This document shows positions 7,446-17,164 of a stretch of 64,000 nucleotides of DNA, piece after piece. This DNA comes from Georgenia ruanii (GTDB lineage: Bacteria > Actinomycetota > Actinomycetes > Actinomycetales > Actinomycetaceae): positions 62,001-126,000 of the forward strand of contig NZ_VUKE01000008.1 in assembly GCF_009193175.1 (NCBI RefSeq), in the 5' to 3' direction. The notes under the pieces are model-generated. The model worked only from the letters and a program-made list of their open reading frames with translations. It searched no databases and was not told the origin of the DNA. The first letter of the stretch is position 1, and each line of letters begins with the position of its first letter. The position numbers were made by a program, and so were the translations under genes.

Positions 7446-9092
7446 TCACCGGCCGCTCACCCAGGCGTAGGCCTCCTCGAGCAGCTCGCGGTCCGGCGCG
7501 CGCAGGATGGTCGGGCGGGCGACGTCCTCCAGGACGACGAAGCGCAGCGCGTTGCCGCGCACCTTCTTGTCGTGGGCCATGGCCTCGTAGAGCTCCGGCC
7601 AGCGGTCGGCGCGGTAGGAGACGGGCAGGTGCAGCATGCCGAGGATGTCGCGGTGGCGGCGCACCACGTCGGCGTCGAGCACACCGGCGGCGCGGGCCAG
7701 CTCGGCGGCGAAGACCATGCCGACGGCGACGGCGTCGCCGTGGCGCCACCGGTAGTCCTCGGTGCGCTCGATCGCGTGCCCGAGGGTGTGGCCGTAGTTG
7801 AGGATCTCCCGCAGCCCGGCCTCGCGCAGGTCCTCCCCCACCACCCGGGCCTTGACGGCCACGGCCCGCTCGACGAGCTCGCGCAGCGCCGCCGAGCTCG
7901 GGTCCTGGGCGCCGACGCCGCCGTTGGCCTCGACGATGCGCAGGATCTGCTCGTCGGCGATGAACCCGGCCTTGACGACCTCGGCCAGGCCCGAGCGCAG
8001 CTGCTCGGGCGGCAGCGTGGGCAGCGCGTCGAGGTCGCACACCACCCCGGCCGGCGGGTAGAAGGCGCCGACGAGGTTCTTGCCCTCGGCGGTGTTGATG
8101 CCCGTCTTGCCGCCGACGGCGGCGTCGACCATGCCCAGCAACGTGGTGGGCACGTTGACGAGGCGGACGCCGCGCAGCCAGGTGGCGGCGACGAACCCGG
8201 CGACGTCGGTCGTGGCGCCGCCGCCGAGGGCGACGACGGCGTCCTCGCGGCCGAAGCGCTGCTCGCCCAGCAGCGCCCAGCACGCGGCGACGGTGTCGAT
8301 GGTCTTGGCCTGCTCGGCGTCGGGGATCTCGTGGAGCACCGCGGTGCGGCCCTCGCTCGTCAGGGTGGTGCGCAGGCGCTCGGCCGTGGTCGCCAGGGAG
8401 GCGGGGTGGACGACGAGCACGCGGGTGGCGGCCTCGCCGACGAGCTCGACGACGCTGTCCTGCAGCCCGTGGCCGACGACGACGTCGTACCCGGCCGCGC
8501 CGGACACGTGCACGCGCGAGGCAGGGCCGTGCTCGACGACGGCCTCCCGGACCTGGGCGGGATCGAACGCGATCTCGCCGCGGCCGGACAGGACGAGCAG
8601 GATCTCCTCGGCGATCTCCTGGGGCCGGCGGTCGGTGGTGGCCACGTGCATCGTGGCCACGGTCTCGTAGATGGGCCGGCGCTCGGCCATCAGGGCGTTG
8701 AACTTGCCCACCGGGTCGCCCGTGAGGAGGGGGCGCACGCCGGACAGGCCGACGCGCGGCAGCGCCTGGGCGACGTCGACGTCGAGGAAGACCACCTCGT
8801 GCCCGCGCAGGGCCTCTTGGGTGCCGGGGTGGAGGACGGCCCCGCCGCCGAGGGCGACCACGCCCCGGTGGTCCTTCAGGACACCGGAGACCACCTCGTG
8901 CTCGAGCTGGCGGAATTCCGCCTCGCCGCGGGCGAGGAAGAGGTCGGGGATGGACATGCCGGCGACCCGCTCGACCTCGTGGTCGGTGTCGAGGAAGTCG
9001 ACGCCGAGGACCCGGGCGATGAGCGTGCCGATGGTGGTCTTGCCCGCACCGGGCGGGCCGACCAGGACGACGTGCGGACGAGCGGTAGCCAC
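7446..9092 (-). CDS. aroKB: Fused shikimate kinase / 3-dehydroquinate synthase (AroK-AroB)
   Basis: A single 548-residue frame joins two shikimate-pathway enzymes. Residues 1-170 are shikimate kinase with [35 protein letters not shown] and RRPIYE all intact. Residues about 185-548 are dehydroquinate synthase with NAD-site [40 protein letters not shown] and the zinc motif [11 protein letters not shown]. It would carry out step 2 and step 5 of chorismate synthesis. Such fusions are known in some actinobacteria; elsewhere aroK and aroB are adjacent genes. The GTG at 9092 was chosen because [15 protein letters not shown] is the normal kinase start and TACCGT ends 6 bases before it. Confidence 0.93.
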   Translation of the reverse strand: MATARPHVVLVGPPGAGKTTIGTLIARVLGVDFLDTDHEVERVAGMSIPDLFLARGEAEFRQLEHEVVSGVLKDHRGVVALGGGAVLHPGTQEALRGHEVVFLDVDVAQALPRVGLSGVRPLLTGDPVGKFNALMAERRPIYETVATMHVATTDRRPQEIAEEILLVLSGRGEIAFDPAQVREAVVEHGPASRVHVSGAAGYDVVVGHGLQDSVVELVGEAATRVLVVHPASLATTAERLRTTLTSEGRTAVLHEIPDAEQAKTIDTVAACWALLGEQRFGREDAVVALGGGATTDVAGFVAATWLRGVRLVNVPTTLLGMVDAAVGGKTGINTAEGKNLVGAFYPPAGVVCDLDALPTLPPEQLRSGLAEVVKAGFIADEQILRIVEANGGVGAQDPSSAALRELVERAVAVKARVVGEDLREAGLREILNYGHTLGHAIERTEDYRWRHGDAVAVGMVFAAELARAAGVLDADVVRRHRDILGMLHLPVSYRADRWPELYEAMAHDKKVRGNALRFVVLEDVARPTILRAPDRELLEEAYAWVSGR

Positions 9093-9098
9093 ACGCGC

Positions 9099-9104
9099 AC
9101 GGTA
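9099..9104 (-). promoter_or_regulatory. -10 box of aroKB
   Basis: TACCGT is followed by six bases and the GTG start, with no ribosome site. This suggests a leaderless aroKB transcript that starts after the aroC terminator. Confidence 0.5.
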
Positions 9105-9179
9105 CCTCGCTGCCCGCATGGCGGGACGCGGCGTCTCATGGCGTCGGCTGCTCGTCGGACGAGCGCTGGGGACGGCGCG

Positions 9180-9222
9180 CCGCGGCCCGCGCGACGGCGG
9201 TTCCCCGTCACGCGGGCCGCGG
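9180..9222. terminator. Strong hairpin after aroC
   Basis: CCGCGGCCCGCG (9180-9191) pairs with 9211-9222, and inner GACGG/CCGTC adds 5 bp around a 7-base loop. It begins 13 bases after the aroC stop on the minus strand. There is no T-tract. Confidence 0.7.
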
Positions 9223-9234
9223 CCATGGCGTCCC

Positions 9235-10452
9235 TCAGCGCATGTGCTCCGGGATCGCCTCGAGGTAGCCGCGCAGGTTGCGGGCGGCCTCGTCGACGGA
9301 GTCGCCGCCGACCTTCTCCAGCAGCGCCTGGGCGAGCACCAGCGCCACCATGGCCTCGGCGACCACGGCGCCCGGTGGCACCGCGCACACGTCGGAGCGC
9401 TGGTGGATGGCCTGGGCGACCTCACCCGTGGTGACGTCGACGGTCGCCAGGGCGCGCGGCACGGTGGAGATCGGCTTGAGCGCGGCGCGCACCCGGAGCA
9501 CCTCGCCGTTGCTCATCCCGCCCTCGGTGCCGCCCGCACGGTTGGTGCGCCGGTGCAGGTGGCCGTCGTCGCCCGGGACGATCTCGTCGTGGGCGGCGGA
9601 GCCGCGGCGCGCGGCGGTGCGGAAGCCGTCGCCGATCTCCACGCCCTTGACCGCCTGGATGCCCATGACGGCGCCCGCGAGGCGGGCGTCGAGTCGCCGG
9701 TCGCCCGACACGTGCGAGCCCAGCCCCGGGGGCACGTCGTAGGCGAGGACCTCGACCACGCCGCCGAGCGTGTCGCCGTCCTTCTGGCACCGGTCGATCT
9801 CGGCGACCATCGCGGCGGAGGTGGCCGGGTCGAAGCAGCGCACCGGGTCCGCGTCCAGCGCGGCGACGTCGTCGGGCCCGGGCAGCGGGGCGTCGTCGGG
9901 GGCGGCGATGGGGCCGATGGCCACGACGTGCGCGACGAGCCGGATGCCGGCGACCTGCTCGAGGAGCGCCGCGGCGACGGTGCCCAGGGCCACGCGGGTG
10001 GCGGTCTCGCGGGCACTGGCCCGCTCCAGGATGGGGCGGGCGTCGTCGAGGTGGTACTTCTGCATGCCGACGAGGTCGGCGTGCCCCGGGCGCGGCCGGG
10101 TGAGCGGGCGGTTGCGGGCGATCTCCCGCTCGTCGCCGGTGCCGGCGTCGACGAGCAGCGCCTCGCGGGCCACCGGGTCCGGCGACATGACGGTCTGCCA
10201 CTTGGGCCACTCGGTGTTGCCGATCTCGATGGCGACCGGGCCACCCATCGTGCGGCCGTGGCGCACGCCGCCGAGCAGGCGCACCTCGTCCTGCTCGAAC
10301 TTCATCCGGGAGCCGCGACCGTGGCCGAGGCGACGCCGCGCGAGGGCGGCCTGCACGTCGGCGGAGGTGACGGCCACACCGGCGGGCACTCCCTCGAGGA
10401 TCCCGACGAGGGCCTGGCCGTGCGACTCACCTGCGGTCAACCATCTGAGCAT
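9235..10452 (-). CDS. aroC: Chorismate synthase
   Basis: FMN-dependent last step of the shikimate pathway, converting EPSP to chorismate. It has 405 residues, normal length. All three family signatures are present: [16 protein letters not shown] at residue 8, the central [12 protein letters not shown], and [17 protein letters not shown] near 310. The ATG at 10452 gives the standard [12 protein letters not shown] start. CAGGAT ends 7 bases upstream and there is no ribosome site, so a leaderless start is possible. It lies between the prepilin peptidase and aroKB, with a strong hairpin behind it. Confidence 0.97.
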   Translation of the reverse strand: MLRWLTAGESHGQALVGILEGVPAGVAVTSADVQAALARRRLGHGRGSRMKFEQDEVRLLGGVRHGRTMGGPVAIEIGNTEWPKWQTVMSPDPVAREALLVDAGTGDEREIARNRPLTRPRPGHADLVGMQKYHLDDARPILERASARETATRVALGTVAAALLEQVAGIRLVAHVVAIGPIAAPDDAPLPGPDDVAALDADPVRCFDPATSAAMVAEIDRCQKDGDTLGGVVEVLAYDVPPGLGSHVSGDRRLDARLAGAVMGIQAVKGVEIGDGFRTAARRGSAAHDEIVPGDDGHLHRRTNRAGGTEGGMSNGEVLRVRAALKPISTVPRALATVDVTTGEVAQAIHQRSDVCAVPPGAVVAEAMVALVLAQALLEKVGGDSVDEAARNLRGYLEAIPEHMR

Positions 10453-10579
10453 GCGTGCGATCCTGCCACGACGCGGCGCGGTGCTGCCGGGGCGTCCACG
10501 GGAGGCGTCCGGGACGGGCCCGCCGGTGGCCGGCGCGCCGTCGCCGCGGCGTCCGCCGGTTTGTGCCCGACGCCGCACC

Positions 10580-11278
10580 TCAGCCGCCGAGCGGCACCTC
10601 CGCGACGGCGAGCACCGTCGTCACGGCCGCGCCCAGGACCATCCAGGGGCCGAACGCGATCGCCGAGCCGCGGCTCGCCCGCCGCGTCACGAGCAGGACG
10701 AGCGCGATCACGCCCCCGAGGACGAACGCCGCCAGGACGCCGGTGAGCACGTGCGCCCACCCGAACCACCCTAGCCAGAGCCCGAGCAGGCCGCCGAGCT
10801 TGACGTCCCCCAGCCCGAGCCCGCCCGAGCGCAGAAGGGCGAGCACGAAGTACCCGACGAGCGAGACGAGCGCCGCGGCCACGGCGCGGCCGAGCACCGC
10901 CCAGGCGTCACCGGTCGCCGCCGCTGTGACGAGGACGAGCAGGACCCCGACCGTGCCGGCGAGCACGATCCGGTCGGGCAGCCGGTGGGTGCGCCAGTCG
11001 ATGACGGTCAGGACGGTGCCGACCAGGGTCAGGTAGGCGCCGGCCACGGCGACGTCCCAGCCCTCGCCGGCCAGCCCCCAGCCGGCGACGACGGCGAGCA
11101 CCGCGCCGACGACGAACGTGGCCCGGCCGGCGATGGCCAGGTCCTCCCTCAGGGGAGGCGTGCGCCAGCCCGCGTCGGCGCCGCCGGCCTCGGGCGCGCC
11201 TTCGCCAACCCGGGCCTCGGCCGCGGTGTCGGCGTCCCCCCCGACAGCCGGGCGGCCGCCCTGGGGCTCGCCCGTCAT
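10580..11278 (-). CDS. A24-family prepilin peptidase-like membrane protease
   Basis: A 232-residue membrane aspartyl protease of the type IV prepilin peptidase family. After a charged 45-residue N-terminus there are about six hydrophobic segments. The two catalytic aspartates sit in DWRTHRLPD (near residue 93) and [14 protein letters not shown] (near 155). The zinc-binding N-terminal methylase domain of long PilD proteins is absent, so this is the short form. It would cleave prepilin-like leaders, but no pilin gene is in the window. Its ATG overlaps the aroE stop as ATGA; the aroE-peptidase-aroC order is common in actinobacteria. Confidence 0.88.
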   Translation of the reverse strand: MTGEPQGGRPAVGGDADTAAEARVGEGAPEAGGADAGWRTPPLREDLAIAGRATFVVGAVLAVVAGWGLAGEGWDVAVAGAYLTLVGTVLTVIDWRTHRLPDRIVLAGTVGVLLVLVTAAATGDAWAVLGRAVAAALVSLVGYFVLALLRSGGLGLGDVKLGGLLGLWLGWFGWAHVLTGVLAAFVLGGVIALVLLVTRRASRGSAIAFGPWMVLGAAVTTVLAVAEVPLGG

Positions 11279-12255
11279 CGGTCCGGCAGGTCGAAGGGCG
11301 GCGGGGCGTCGGGCACGGCGCCCCCGTCGCGGCGGCGGGCGAGCTCGCCCAGGAGGCCCGCGCGCATGGCCTCGACGTCCGGTGCGCGGCCGGTCATGAG
11401 CTGGACCTGCGCCGCGGCCTGGTGGAGCAGCATGCCCCAGCCCGGCGCGACGAGCCCGCCAGCCTCCGTCCACACCCGCACCAGCGGGCTGGGCCAGGGG
11501 TCGTAGACGACGTCGAGCAGGACCCGGCCCGCCAGGGCGTCGGGCCGGCCGGACCGTTCCAGCAGCTCGGCCAGCGCCAGCGCGACCGGGTCGGCCACGC
11601 CCTGGGGCACCGTGGAGACGACCACGTCCGCCTCCAGCAGCGTCGCGGCGACCTCCTCGGGCGCGGACCAGGGCACGTTCTGGGTCGTCACGCCCATCCG
11701 GTGCGCGGCGGCCGCGGCCGACCCCGGCCCGGCGAAGGAGCGGGCGACCACGGTCGGGCGGGTGCAGCCGAGCTCGGCGAGCGCGGCCAGGGCCGACGAC
11801 GCGGTCGCCCGGGCGCCGAGCACCACGGCCCGCTCGGACCGCCACCCGGGCGGGGCCACCTCCCGCACGGTCGCGACGATCCCGTGCACGTCGGTGTTGA
11901 AGCCCACGAGGAGGCCGGCGCCGCCCTGCCCGGGCTGGACCACGAGGGTGTTGACCGCCCCGGTGACCTCCGCGAGCGGGTCGACGATGTCCAGCAGCGG
12001 CATGACGGCCTGCTTGAGCGGCATCGTCAGGGACAGTCCGGCCCAGGTCGGGTCGAGCCGCGCGACGACGCCGGCCAGCTCGGCGGCGGTGACGTCCTGC
12101 AGCCCGTAGCCCCAGCCGGCGAGGCCGAGCTGGGCGTACGCGCTGCGGTGCAGGGCCGGCGAGAGCGAGTGGGCCACGGGATGGCCCAGCACCGCGGCCC
12201 GCCGCTCGATGCCCGGTGCGCGCAGGTCCTGCCCGCCCAGTGCCTCCGTTGCCAC
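11275..12255 (-). CDS. aroE: Shikimate dehydrogenase
   Basis: NADPH-dependent reduction of 3-dehydroshikimate to shikimate. The substrate site is clear: HPVAHSLSPALHRSAY near residue 25, TMPLKQ near 80, and GAVNTLV and FNTDVHG near 100-120. In the cofactor loop the usual GAGxxA pattern reads LGARATASSALAAL, an Arg where Gly is usual. The C-terminal GWGMLLHQAAAQVQLMTG is typical. About 40 residues beyond the usual end are Pro/Asp-rich. The GTG at 12255 follows AGGAGGAGG at good spacing; a GTG two codons earlier is an alternative. The 203 bases upstream show no gene. Confidence 0.92.
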   Translation of the reverse strand: MATEALGGQDLRAPGIERRAAVLGHPVAHSLSPALHRSAYAQLGLAGWGYGLQDVTAAELAGVVARLDPTWAGLSLTMPLKQAVMPLLDIVDPLAEVTGAVNTLVVQPGQGGAGLLVGFNTDVHGIVATVREVAPPGWRSERAVVLGARATASSALAALAELGCTRPTVVARSFAGPGSAAAAAHRMGVTTQNVPWSAPEEVAATLLEADVVVSTVPQGVADPVALALAELLERSGRPDALAGRVLLDVVYDPWPSPLVRVWTEAGGLVAPGWGMLLHQAAAQVQLMTGRAPDVEAMRAGLLGELARRRDGGAVPDAPPPFDLPDR

Positions 12256-12458
12256 GTGCACGCCTCCTCCTTCGGCCGCCGGCCTTCCGCCGGTGCCAGG
12301 TCTACCAGCCTCGGCGGCGCCGCGAGGACGCCGTCCACACCGTCGGCGCGCGGCAGGGGGGCCACCGCTGTCACGGCGCAGCCCCGGGCCGCGGATTCCG
12401 CGTGCCGCCCGCACACCTGGCGCGGCCGCGACGCGGCGCGTGGGCGGCCAGTCGTGAC

Positions 12459-13607
12459 CTACTGCGGGTGCTCGGCCATGTACTGGCGGAACTCGGCCAC
12501 GTTGGCGTTGTGCTCCTCCAGCGTCGCGGCGAACTTCGTCTCGCCCGTCTCGAGGTTGACCGTGACGAAGTACAGCCAGTCCCCCGGCGGCGGGTTGATG
12601 ACGGCGTCGAGCGCCGCCTCGCCGGGCGCGCCGATCGCCGTCGGCGGCAGGCCGGGGTGCAGGTAGGTGTTGTAGGGGTTGTCGTTGTCCAGGTCCGCCC
12701 GCGTGGGCACCCCGCCCACCTTCCCGACGCCGTAGAGCACCGTGGAGTCCATCTGCAGCATCCCGCCCACCTGGGCGGTGTCGTGGATGCGGTTCTCGAT
12801 CACCCGAGCCACCTGGCCGTAGTACTGCGGCAGGTTGACCTCTCGCTCGACGACGGAGGCCTCGGTGAGCACCCGCTGGCGCTCCGCGGCGGGCACGCCG
12901 AGCTTGTCGAGGCGCGACACGGTCAGCGCGACCATGCTGCGCAGCATGCTGGCGGCGTCGTCGCCGGGCTCGAAGGTGTACGTCGCGGCGGCGAGCCAGC
13001 CCTCGGGGTTGCCGCCGGCCTCGGCGGGCAGCCCGATGGCGGCCGGGTCCGCCGCGGCGGCCTCGACGTCCTCCATCGGCAGGCCCGAGACGCTGGCGAT
13101 GCGTTCGTAGACCTGCTTGGCGTGGAAGCCCTCGGGCACGGTGACGGTGATCTCCGCCTTGTTGGCCGGGTCGAGCAGGGCGGCGACGGCGTCGCGGGCG
13201 GGCATCTGGCGCTTGAGGTGGTAGCTGCCGGCCTGGATGCGCGCGGCGTTGACGTTGTCGTTGTAGGCGTCGGTGAAGGCGCGCACGGAGGCGACGACGT
13301 CGGCCTCCTCGAGGACCGTGCCCATGTCGTGGCCGGTGGCACCTTCGGGGATGGCGACGAGGACCTCCCCGGTGCCCGGCCCCGGGTAGTCCTCCGGGCC
13401 GCCGCCCAGCGAGAGCAGCGAGGAGACCTTCGGCACGGCCCAGACGGAGAGCGCGGCGAGGGCCGCGACCACCACGAACAGCACCACGGCGCTGCGCCGG
13501 CGACGTCGACGGCGGCGCACCTCGCGCGCCAGGCGCTGCTCGCGCCGGGCCCGCCGGGCCGCGCTGGCGTCCAGCTCGGGCTCGGCGTCCGTGAAGAGGT
13601 CGTTCAC
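12459..13607 (-). CDS. mltG: Endolytic murein transglycosylase MltG
   Basis: Membrane-anchored enzyme that cuts nascent glycan strands to set their length. A cytoplasmic N-terminus with an Arg-rich block (RRRRRRRR around 31-38) precedes one transmembrane helix at about 39-60. A LysM-like segment (VAIPEGATGHDMGTVLEEA) and the YceG domain follow. The catalytic glutamate is in LTEASVVEREV, and MDSTVLYGVG, NPYNTYLHPGLPPTAI and FVTVN complete the family signatures. It has 382 residues, normal length. Its GTG overlaps the ruvX stop as GTGA, so it is coupled to ruvX; alaS-ruvX-mltG-aroE is the standard actinobacterial order. Confidence 0.95.
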   Translation of the reverse strand: MNDLFTDAEPELDASAARRARREQRLAREVRRRRRRRRSAVVLFVVVAALAALSVWAVPKVSSLLSLGGGPEDYPGPGTGEVLVAIPEGATGHDMGTVLEEADVVASVRAFTDAYNDNVNAARIQAGSYHLKRQMPARDAVAALLDPANKAEITVTVPEGFHAKQVYERIASVSGLPMEDVEAAAADPAAIGLPAEAGGNPEGWLAAATYTFEPGDDAASMLRSMVALTVSRLDKLGVPAAERQRVLTEASVVEREVNLPQYYGQVARVIENRIHDTAQVGGMLQMDSTVLYGVGKVGGVPTRADLDNDNPYNTYLHPGLPPTAIGAPGEAALDAVINPPPGDWLYFVTVNLETGETKFAATLEEHNANVAEFRQYMAEHPQ

Positions 13608-14134
13608 TCGCTCTCCTTGCTCGCGGGGGGCGGGTCGGGCACGACCAGCTCACCGGCGGGGGCACCGGTGCGCCGTTCGACCTCGAGCGCCTGCTCGACG
13701 ATCATCACCGCGGCGACCTGGTCCACGACCTCCCGGTGCCGACGCCCGGGGCGTCCGGAGGCACGCAGCGCCTGGTGCGCGCTGACGGTGGTGAGGCGTT
13801 CGTCGACCAGCCGCACGGGAAGCGGGGCCAGGGCCTCGGCGACCCGGACAGCGTACCCGCGCGCGGCGTCGGCCGACCTCCCCTCCTTCCCCGACAGGCT
13901 GCGTGGCAGCCCGACGACGACCTCGATGGCGTCGTGCTCGCGCACGAGCGCCACGATCTCCGCGAGATCCGCGCCGTCCTTGGCGCGGGCGACCGTCCGC
14001 ACGGGGGTCGCGAGGATCCCGCTGGGGTCGCTCCGGGCGACACCGATGCGGACGGTACCGACATCGATGCCGAGCCGCACGCCGTGGCGGGGCCGCGCGT
14101 CGCCGGCCCCGCCCGCGCCGGGGGGCTCGCTCAT
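13604..14134 (-). CDS. ruvX: RuvX/YqgF RNase H-fold nuclease
   Basis: Putative Holliday junction resolvase or pre-16S rRNA nuclease of 176 residues. The RNase H-like fold is shown by RLGIDVGTVRIGVARSDP near residue 20, IVVGLPRSLSG-like VVVGLPRSLSGKEG near 73, and VRLVDERLTTVSAHQAL near 107, carrying the conserved Asp, Glu and Asp. About 15 Gly/Pro-rich residues precede the core. ATG and stop overlap alaS and mltG by four bases on both sides, so it is co-translated. In other bacteria YqgF matures the 16S 5' end, which fits its company with alaS and rpsD. Confidence 0.93.
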   Translation of the reverse strand: MSEPPGAGGAGDARPRHGVRLGIDVGTVRIGVARSDPSGILATPVRTVARAKDGADLAEIVALVREHDAIEVVVGLPRSLSGKEGRSADAARGYAVRVAEALAPLPVRLVDERLTTVSAHQALRASGRPGRRHREVVDQVAAVMIVEQALEVERRTGAPAGELVVPDPPPASKESE

Positions 14135-16839
14135 GCGCCCAGCAGCGTCGCGACCTCGGAGCGGACCCCGTCGAGCGCCTGGCCGAGCGCCGCGACGTCG
14201 GTGCCGCCGCCCTGGGCGACGTCGTCCTTGCCGCCCCCGCCGCCGCCGAGGACCGTCGCGGCGCCACGCACCAGGGCGCCGGCGCGCACGCCGGCCTGGC
14301 GGGCCGCGGCGTTGGTCGCGACGACGACCACCGGGCGCTCCTTGGCCGCCCCGCCCACCGCGATGACCGCGGGGGCGGACTCGCCCAGGCGGGCGCGGAC
14401 GTCCAGGGCGAGGGTGCGCAGGTCGTCCGCCGAGGCGACCTCGCCGGCGTCGTGCGTGACGACCCGGCCGGTGCCCACCTGGGCGGCGCCGTCGGCGACC
14501 GTGCCGGCCGCGGCGAGCAGCTGCTTCTGGCGCAGGGCCGCGAGCTCCTTCTCCGCCGCCTTGAGCTTGGTCATCAGGGAGTCGACCCGCTCGGGCAGCT
14601 CCTCCGGGCGGCCGCCGAGCAGGCTGGTGACCTGGCTGACCAGGGCGTGCTCCTTGGCCTGGTAGCCGTACGCGCCGGCCCCGACGAGGGCGTCGACGCG
14701 GCGCACGCCCGAACCGATGGAGGACTCCCCCAGCACCGTGACGAGGCCGAGGGTGCCGGTCTGCGGCACGTGGGTGCCGCCGCACAGCTCCTTGGACCAG
14801 TCGCCGCCGATGGAGACCACCCGGACGTTGCGCCCGTACTTCTCGCCGAACAGCGCCATGGCGCCGGCCGCCTTGGCGTCGTCGATGTCCATGATCTCGT
14901 CGGTGACGTCGAGGTTGTCCACGAGCCGCTCGTTGACCCGGCCCTCGATGTCGCCCAGCACGGAGACCGGCACCGCCGAGCCGTGACGGAAGTCGAACCG
15001 CAGCCGCGACGGGGCGTTCTCCGAGCCCGCCTGGGTGGCCTGGTCGCCGAGGAACTCGTGCAGCGCCTTGTGCACCATGTGGGTGGCGGTGTGCGCGCGG
15101 GCGATGGCCTTGCGCCGGGCGGTGTCGATGGCGGCCACGCCGCGCTCGTCGAGGGTCAGGGTGCCCTCGGTGAGCTGGCCGCGGTGCACCGACAGGCCCT
15201 TGATCGGCGCCTGGACGTCGGCGACGTCGACGATCGCGCCGCCCTCGAAGGTGATGGTGCCCTGGTCGGCGAGCTGGCCGCCGGCCTCGGCGTAGAACGG
15301 GGTGCGGTCGAGGACGACCTCGACGTCGGCCGGGGCGCTGGCGCTGGGCGCGGGGACGCCGTCGACGAGCAGGCCCACGACCCGCGCCTCGGCGGTGGTG
15401 TCGGTGTAGCCGAGGAACTGCACGGGGCCGCCGAGGCGGTTCTGCAGGTCGGCGTACAGCGAGGTGTCGACGTGCCCGGTCTTCTTCGCGAGGGCGTCGG
15501 CCCGGGCACGCTGGCGCTGCTCGTCCATGAGCGACCGGAAGCCCGCCTCGTCCACGCTCACGCCGTGCTCGGCGGCCATCTCCAGGGTCAGGTCGATGGG
15601 GAAGCCGTAGGTGTCGTGCAGCGCGAAGGCGTCGGCGCCGGAGAGCACCGGCTTGCCGGCGGCGCCGGCGGTGGACCGGGCCCGGCTCACCGCGGTGTCC
15701 AGGATGGTCGTGCCGGCGACGAGGGTGCGCCGGAAGGCCTCCTCCTCCTCGTACGCGACCTGGGAGATGCGGTCGAAGTCGGTCTCGAGCTGGGGGTAGG
15801 AGCCCTTCATGGCGTCCTTCGACGCCGGCAGCAGCACCGGCAGCGCCGGCTCCTCCACGCCGAGCAGGCGCATGGAGCGCACGGCGCGGCGGATGAGCCG
15901 GCGCAGCACGTACCCGCGCCCGTCGTTGCCGGGGCGCACGCCGTCGGCGATGAGCATCATGGCGGAGCGGACGTGGTCGGCGACCACGCGCATGCGCACG
16001 TCGTCGGGGTTCGCCGAGCTCGCGCCGCGGGTGTAGCTGCGGCCGGACAGCGCCTCCGCGGCCTCGATGACCGGGAAGACCTCGTCGGTCTCGTACATGT
16101 TCGCCCGGTCCTGCAGGATGAACGCGAGGCGTTCGACGCCGAGGCCGGTGTCGATGGCCTTCTGCTCGAGCTCGTGCAGCAGCGGGTAGTCCTTGCCCGC
16201 GCCCTCGCCGCGCAGGTACTGGTCGAAGACCAGGTTCCAGATCTCGACGAACCGGTCGCCCTGGGTGTCCACCTCGGGGCCGCCGTCGGGCCCGTAGGCG
16301 CGGCCGCGGTCGTAGTGGATCTCGGAGGTGGGGCCGGCGGGACCGGGCTGGCCGGTGTCCCAGAAGTTCTCCTCGCGGGTCTGGAACTGCAGCCGCTCGG
16401 CGGGCAGGCCGATCGTGTTCAGCCAGATGTCCTTGGCCTCGGCGTCCTGGTCCCACACGGTGATCCACAGGCGCTCGGGGTCGAGGCCGTAGCCGCCGTC
16501 GGCCGGGGAGCTGGTCAGCAGCTCCCAGGCCATGGTGATGGCCCCCTCCTTGAAGTAGTCCCCGAAGGAGAAGTTGCCGGCCATCTGGAAGAAGGTGCCG
16601 TGCCGGGTGGTCTTGCCGACCTCTTCGATGTCGTTGGTGCGGATGCACTTCTGCACCGACGCCGCCCGCGGCCACGGGGCCTGCTGGGTCCCGACGATGT
16701 AGGGGATGAACGGGACCATGCCCGCGATCGTGAAGAGGATCGAGGGGTCGGGCGAGACCAGCGGGACGCTCGGGGCGATGTGGTGGTCCTGCTTGGCGAA
16801 GTAGTCCAGCCAGCGGGTGCGGATCTCAGCGGTGCGCAT
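14131..16839 (-). CDS. alaS: Alanine--tRNA ligase
   Basis: Class II synthetase of 902 residues that charges tRNA-Ala. Its order is catalytic domain (about 1-250, with FTIAGMVPFIPY and GNFSFGDYFK), tRNA-recognition domain (to about 470), editing domain and C-Ala oligomerisation domain. Editing metal ligands are seen in HTATHMVH and in CGGTHVPQTG. The C-terminal region ends in a Gly-rich stretch (VLGGGGGGKDDVAQGGG) shared with DHHA1 domains. The ATG at 16839 opens with MRTAEIRTRWLDYF, as expected. No T-box leader is seen; 63 bases separate it from the upstream small gene. Confidence 0.98.
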   Translation of the reverse strand: MRTAEIRTRWLDYFAKQDHHIAPSVPLVSPDPSILFTIAGMVPFIPYIVGTQQAPWPRAASVQKCIRTNDIEEVGKTTRHGTFFQMAGNFSFGDYFKEGAITMAWELLTSSPADGGYGLDPERLWITVWDQDAEAKDIWLNTIGLPAERLQFQTREENFWDTGQPGPAGPTSEIHYDRGRAYGPDGGPEVDTQGDRFVEIWNLVFDQYLRGEGAGKDYPLLHELEQKAIDTGLGVERLAFILQDRANMYETDEVFPVIEAAEALSGRSYTRGASSANPDDVRMRVVADHVRSAMMLIADGVRPGNDGRGYVLRRLIRRAVRSMRLLGVEEPALPVLLPASKDAMKGSYPQLETDFDRISQVAYEEEEAFRRTLVAGTTILDTAVSRARSTAGAAGKPVLSGADAFALHDTYGFPIDLTLEMAAEHGVSVDEAGFRSLMDEQRQRARADALAKKTGHVDTSLYADLQNRLGGPVQFLGYTDTTAEARVVGLLVDGVPAPSASAPADVEVVLDRTPFYAEAGGQLADQGTITFEGGAIVDVADVQAPIKGLSVHRGQLTEGTLTLDERGVAAIDTARRKAIARAHTATHMVHKALHEFLGDQATQAGSENAPSRLRFDFRHGSAVPVSVLGDIEGRVNERLVDNLDVTDEIMDIDDAKAAGAMALFGEKYGRNVRVVSIGGDWSKELCGGTHVPQTGTLGLVTVLGESSIGSGVRRVDALVGAGAYGYQAKEHALVSQVTSLLGGRPEELPERVDSLMTKLKAAEKELAALRQKQLLAAAGTVADGAAQVGTGRVVTHDAGEVASADDLRTLALDVRARLGESAPAVIAVGGAAKERPVVVVATNAAARQAGVRAGALVRGAATVLGGGGGGKDDVAQGGGTDVAALGQALDGVRSEVATLLGA

Positions 16840-16902
16840 GGTTCCTCGGGGTCGGGGCGGTGGTGGGCGGGGCGCCGTGGGCGCCGGCGTCGAGAAGGGT
16901 GC

Positions 16903-17163
16903 TCAGTAGAACGAGTACGGCAGGTCGTCTGATTCCTCGTCCGCGGCGTGGCGGCCGCGGCGGCGGGCGACCTCGGTGCGGGCGGCGGCGTCGTCGTCGG
17001 GCAGCAGGGCGGCGCGCAGCTCGGCCTCCCGCTCGCGGAACGCCGCGGCGAAGTCCGCGGGCAGGGCCCGCAGCCGGTCCCGCAGGCCCGGGGCGCGGGC
17101 GACCGTCAGGGCGGTGACGGCGACGGCGCCGGCGGCGACGACGAGCAGCACCCGCGGCCGCAT
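16903..17163 (-). CDS. Small membrane-anchored protein, DUF6167-like
   Basis: An 86-residue protein with one N-terminal hydrophobic segment (about 4-24, VLLVVAAGAVAVTALTVA) followed by a charged helix (FREREAELRAALLPDDD) and an aromatic end (LPYSFY). Small proteins of this kind (DUF6167 in my recollection) sit between the DUF948 gene and alaS in many actinobacteria. No function is known. It starts one base after the stop of the DUF948 gene. Confidence 0.75.
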   Translation of the reverse strand: MRPRVLLVVAAGAVAVTALTVARAPGLRDRLRALPADFAAAFREREAELRAALLPDDDAAARTEVARRRGRHAADEESDDLPYSFY

Positions 17164-17164
17164 C

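Noticed and set aside
10580-11845. Longer form of the prepilin peptidase starting inside aroE
   Set aside because: The added 189 residues are Arg/Pro/Gly-rich antisense-type sequence in the aroE coding region; ATG 11278 overlaps the aroE stop.
13903-16932. Plus-strand open frame of about 1000 codons opposite alaS
   Set aside because: It mirrors alaS, is rich in Gly/Val/Arg/Leu with no motif, and arises from GC-rich third positions. Similar long frames opposite aroKB, rel, the helicase and the secD region were rejected for the same reason.
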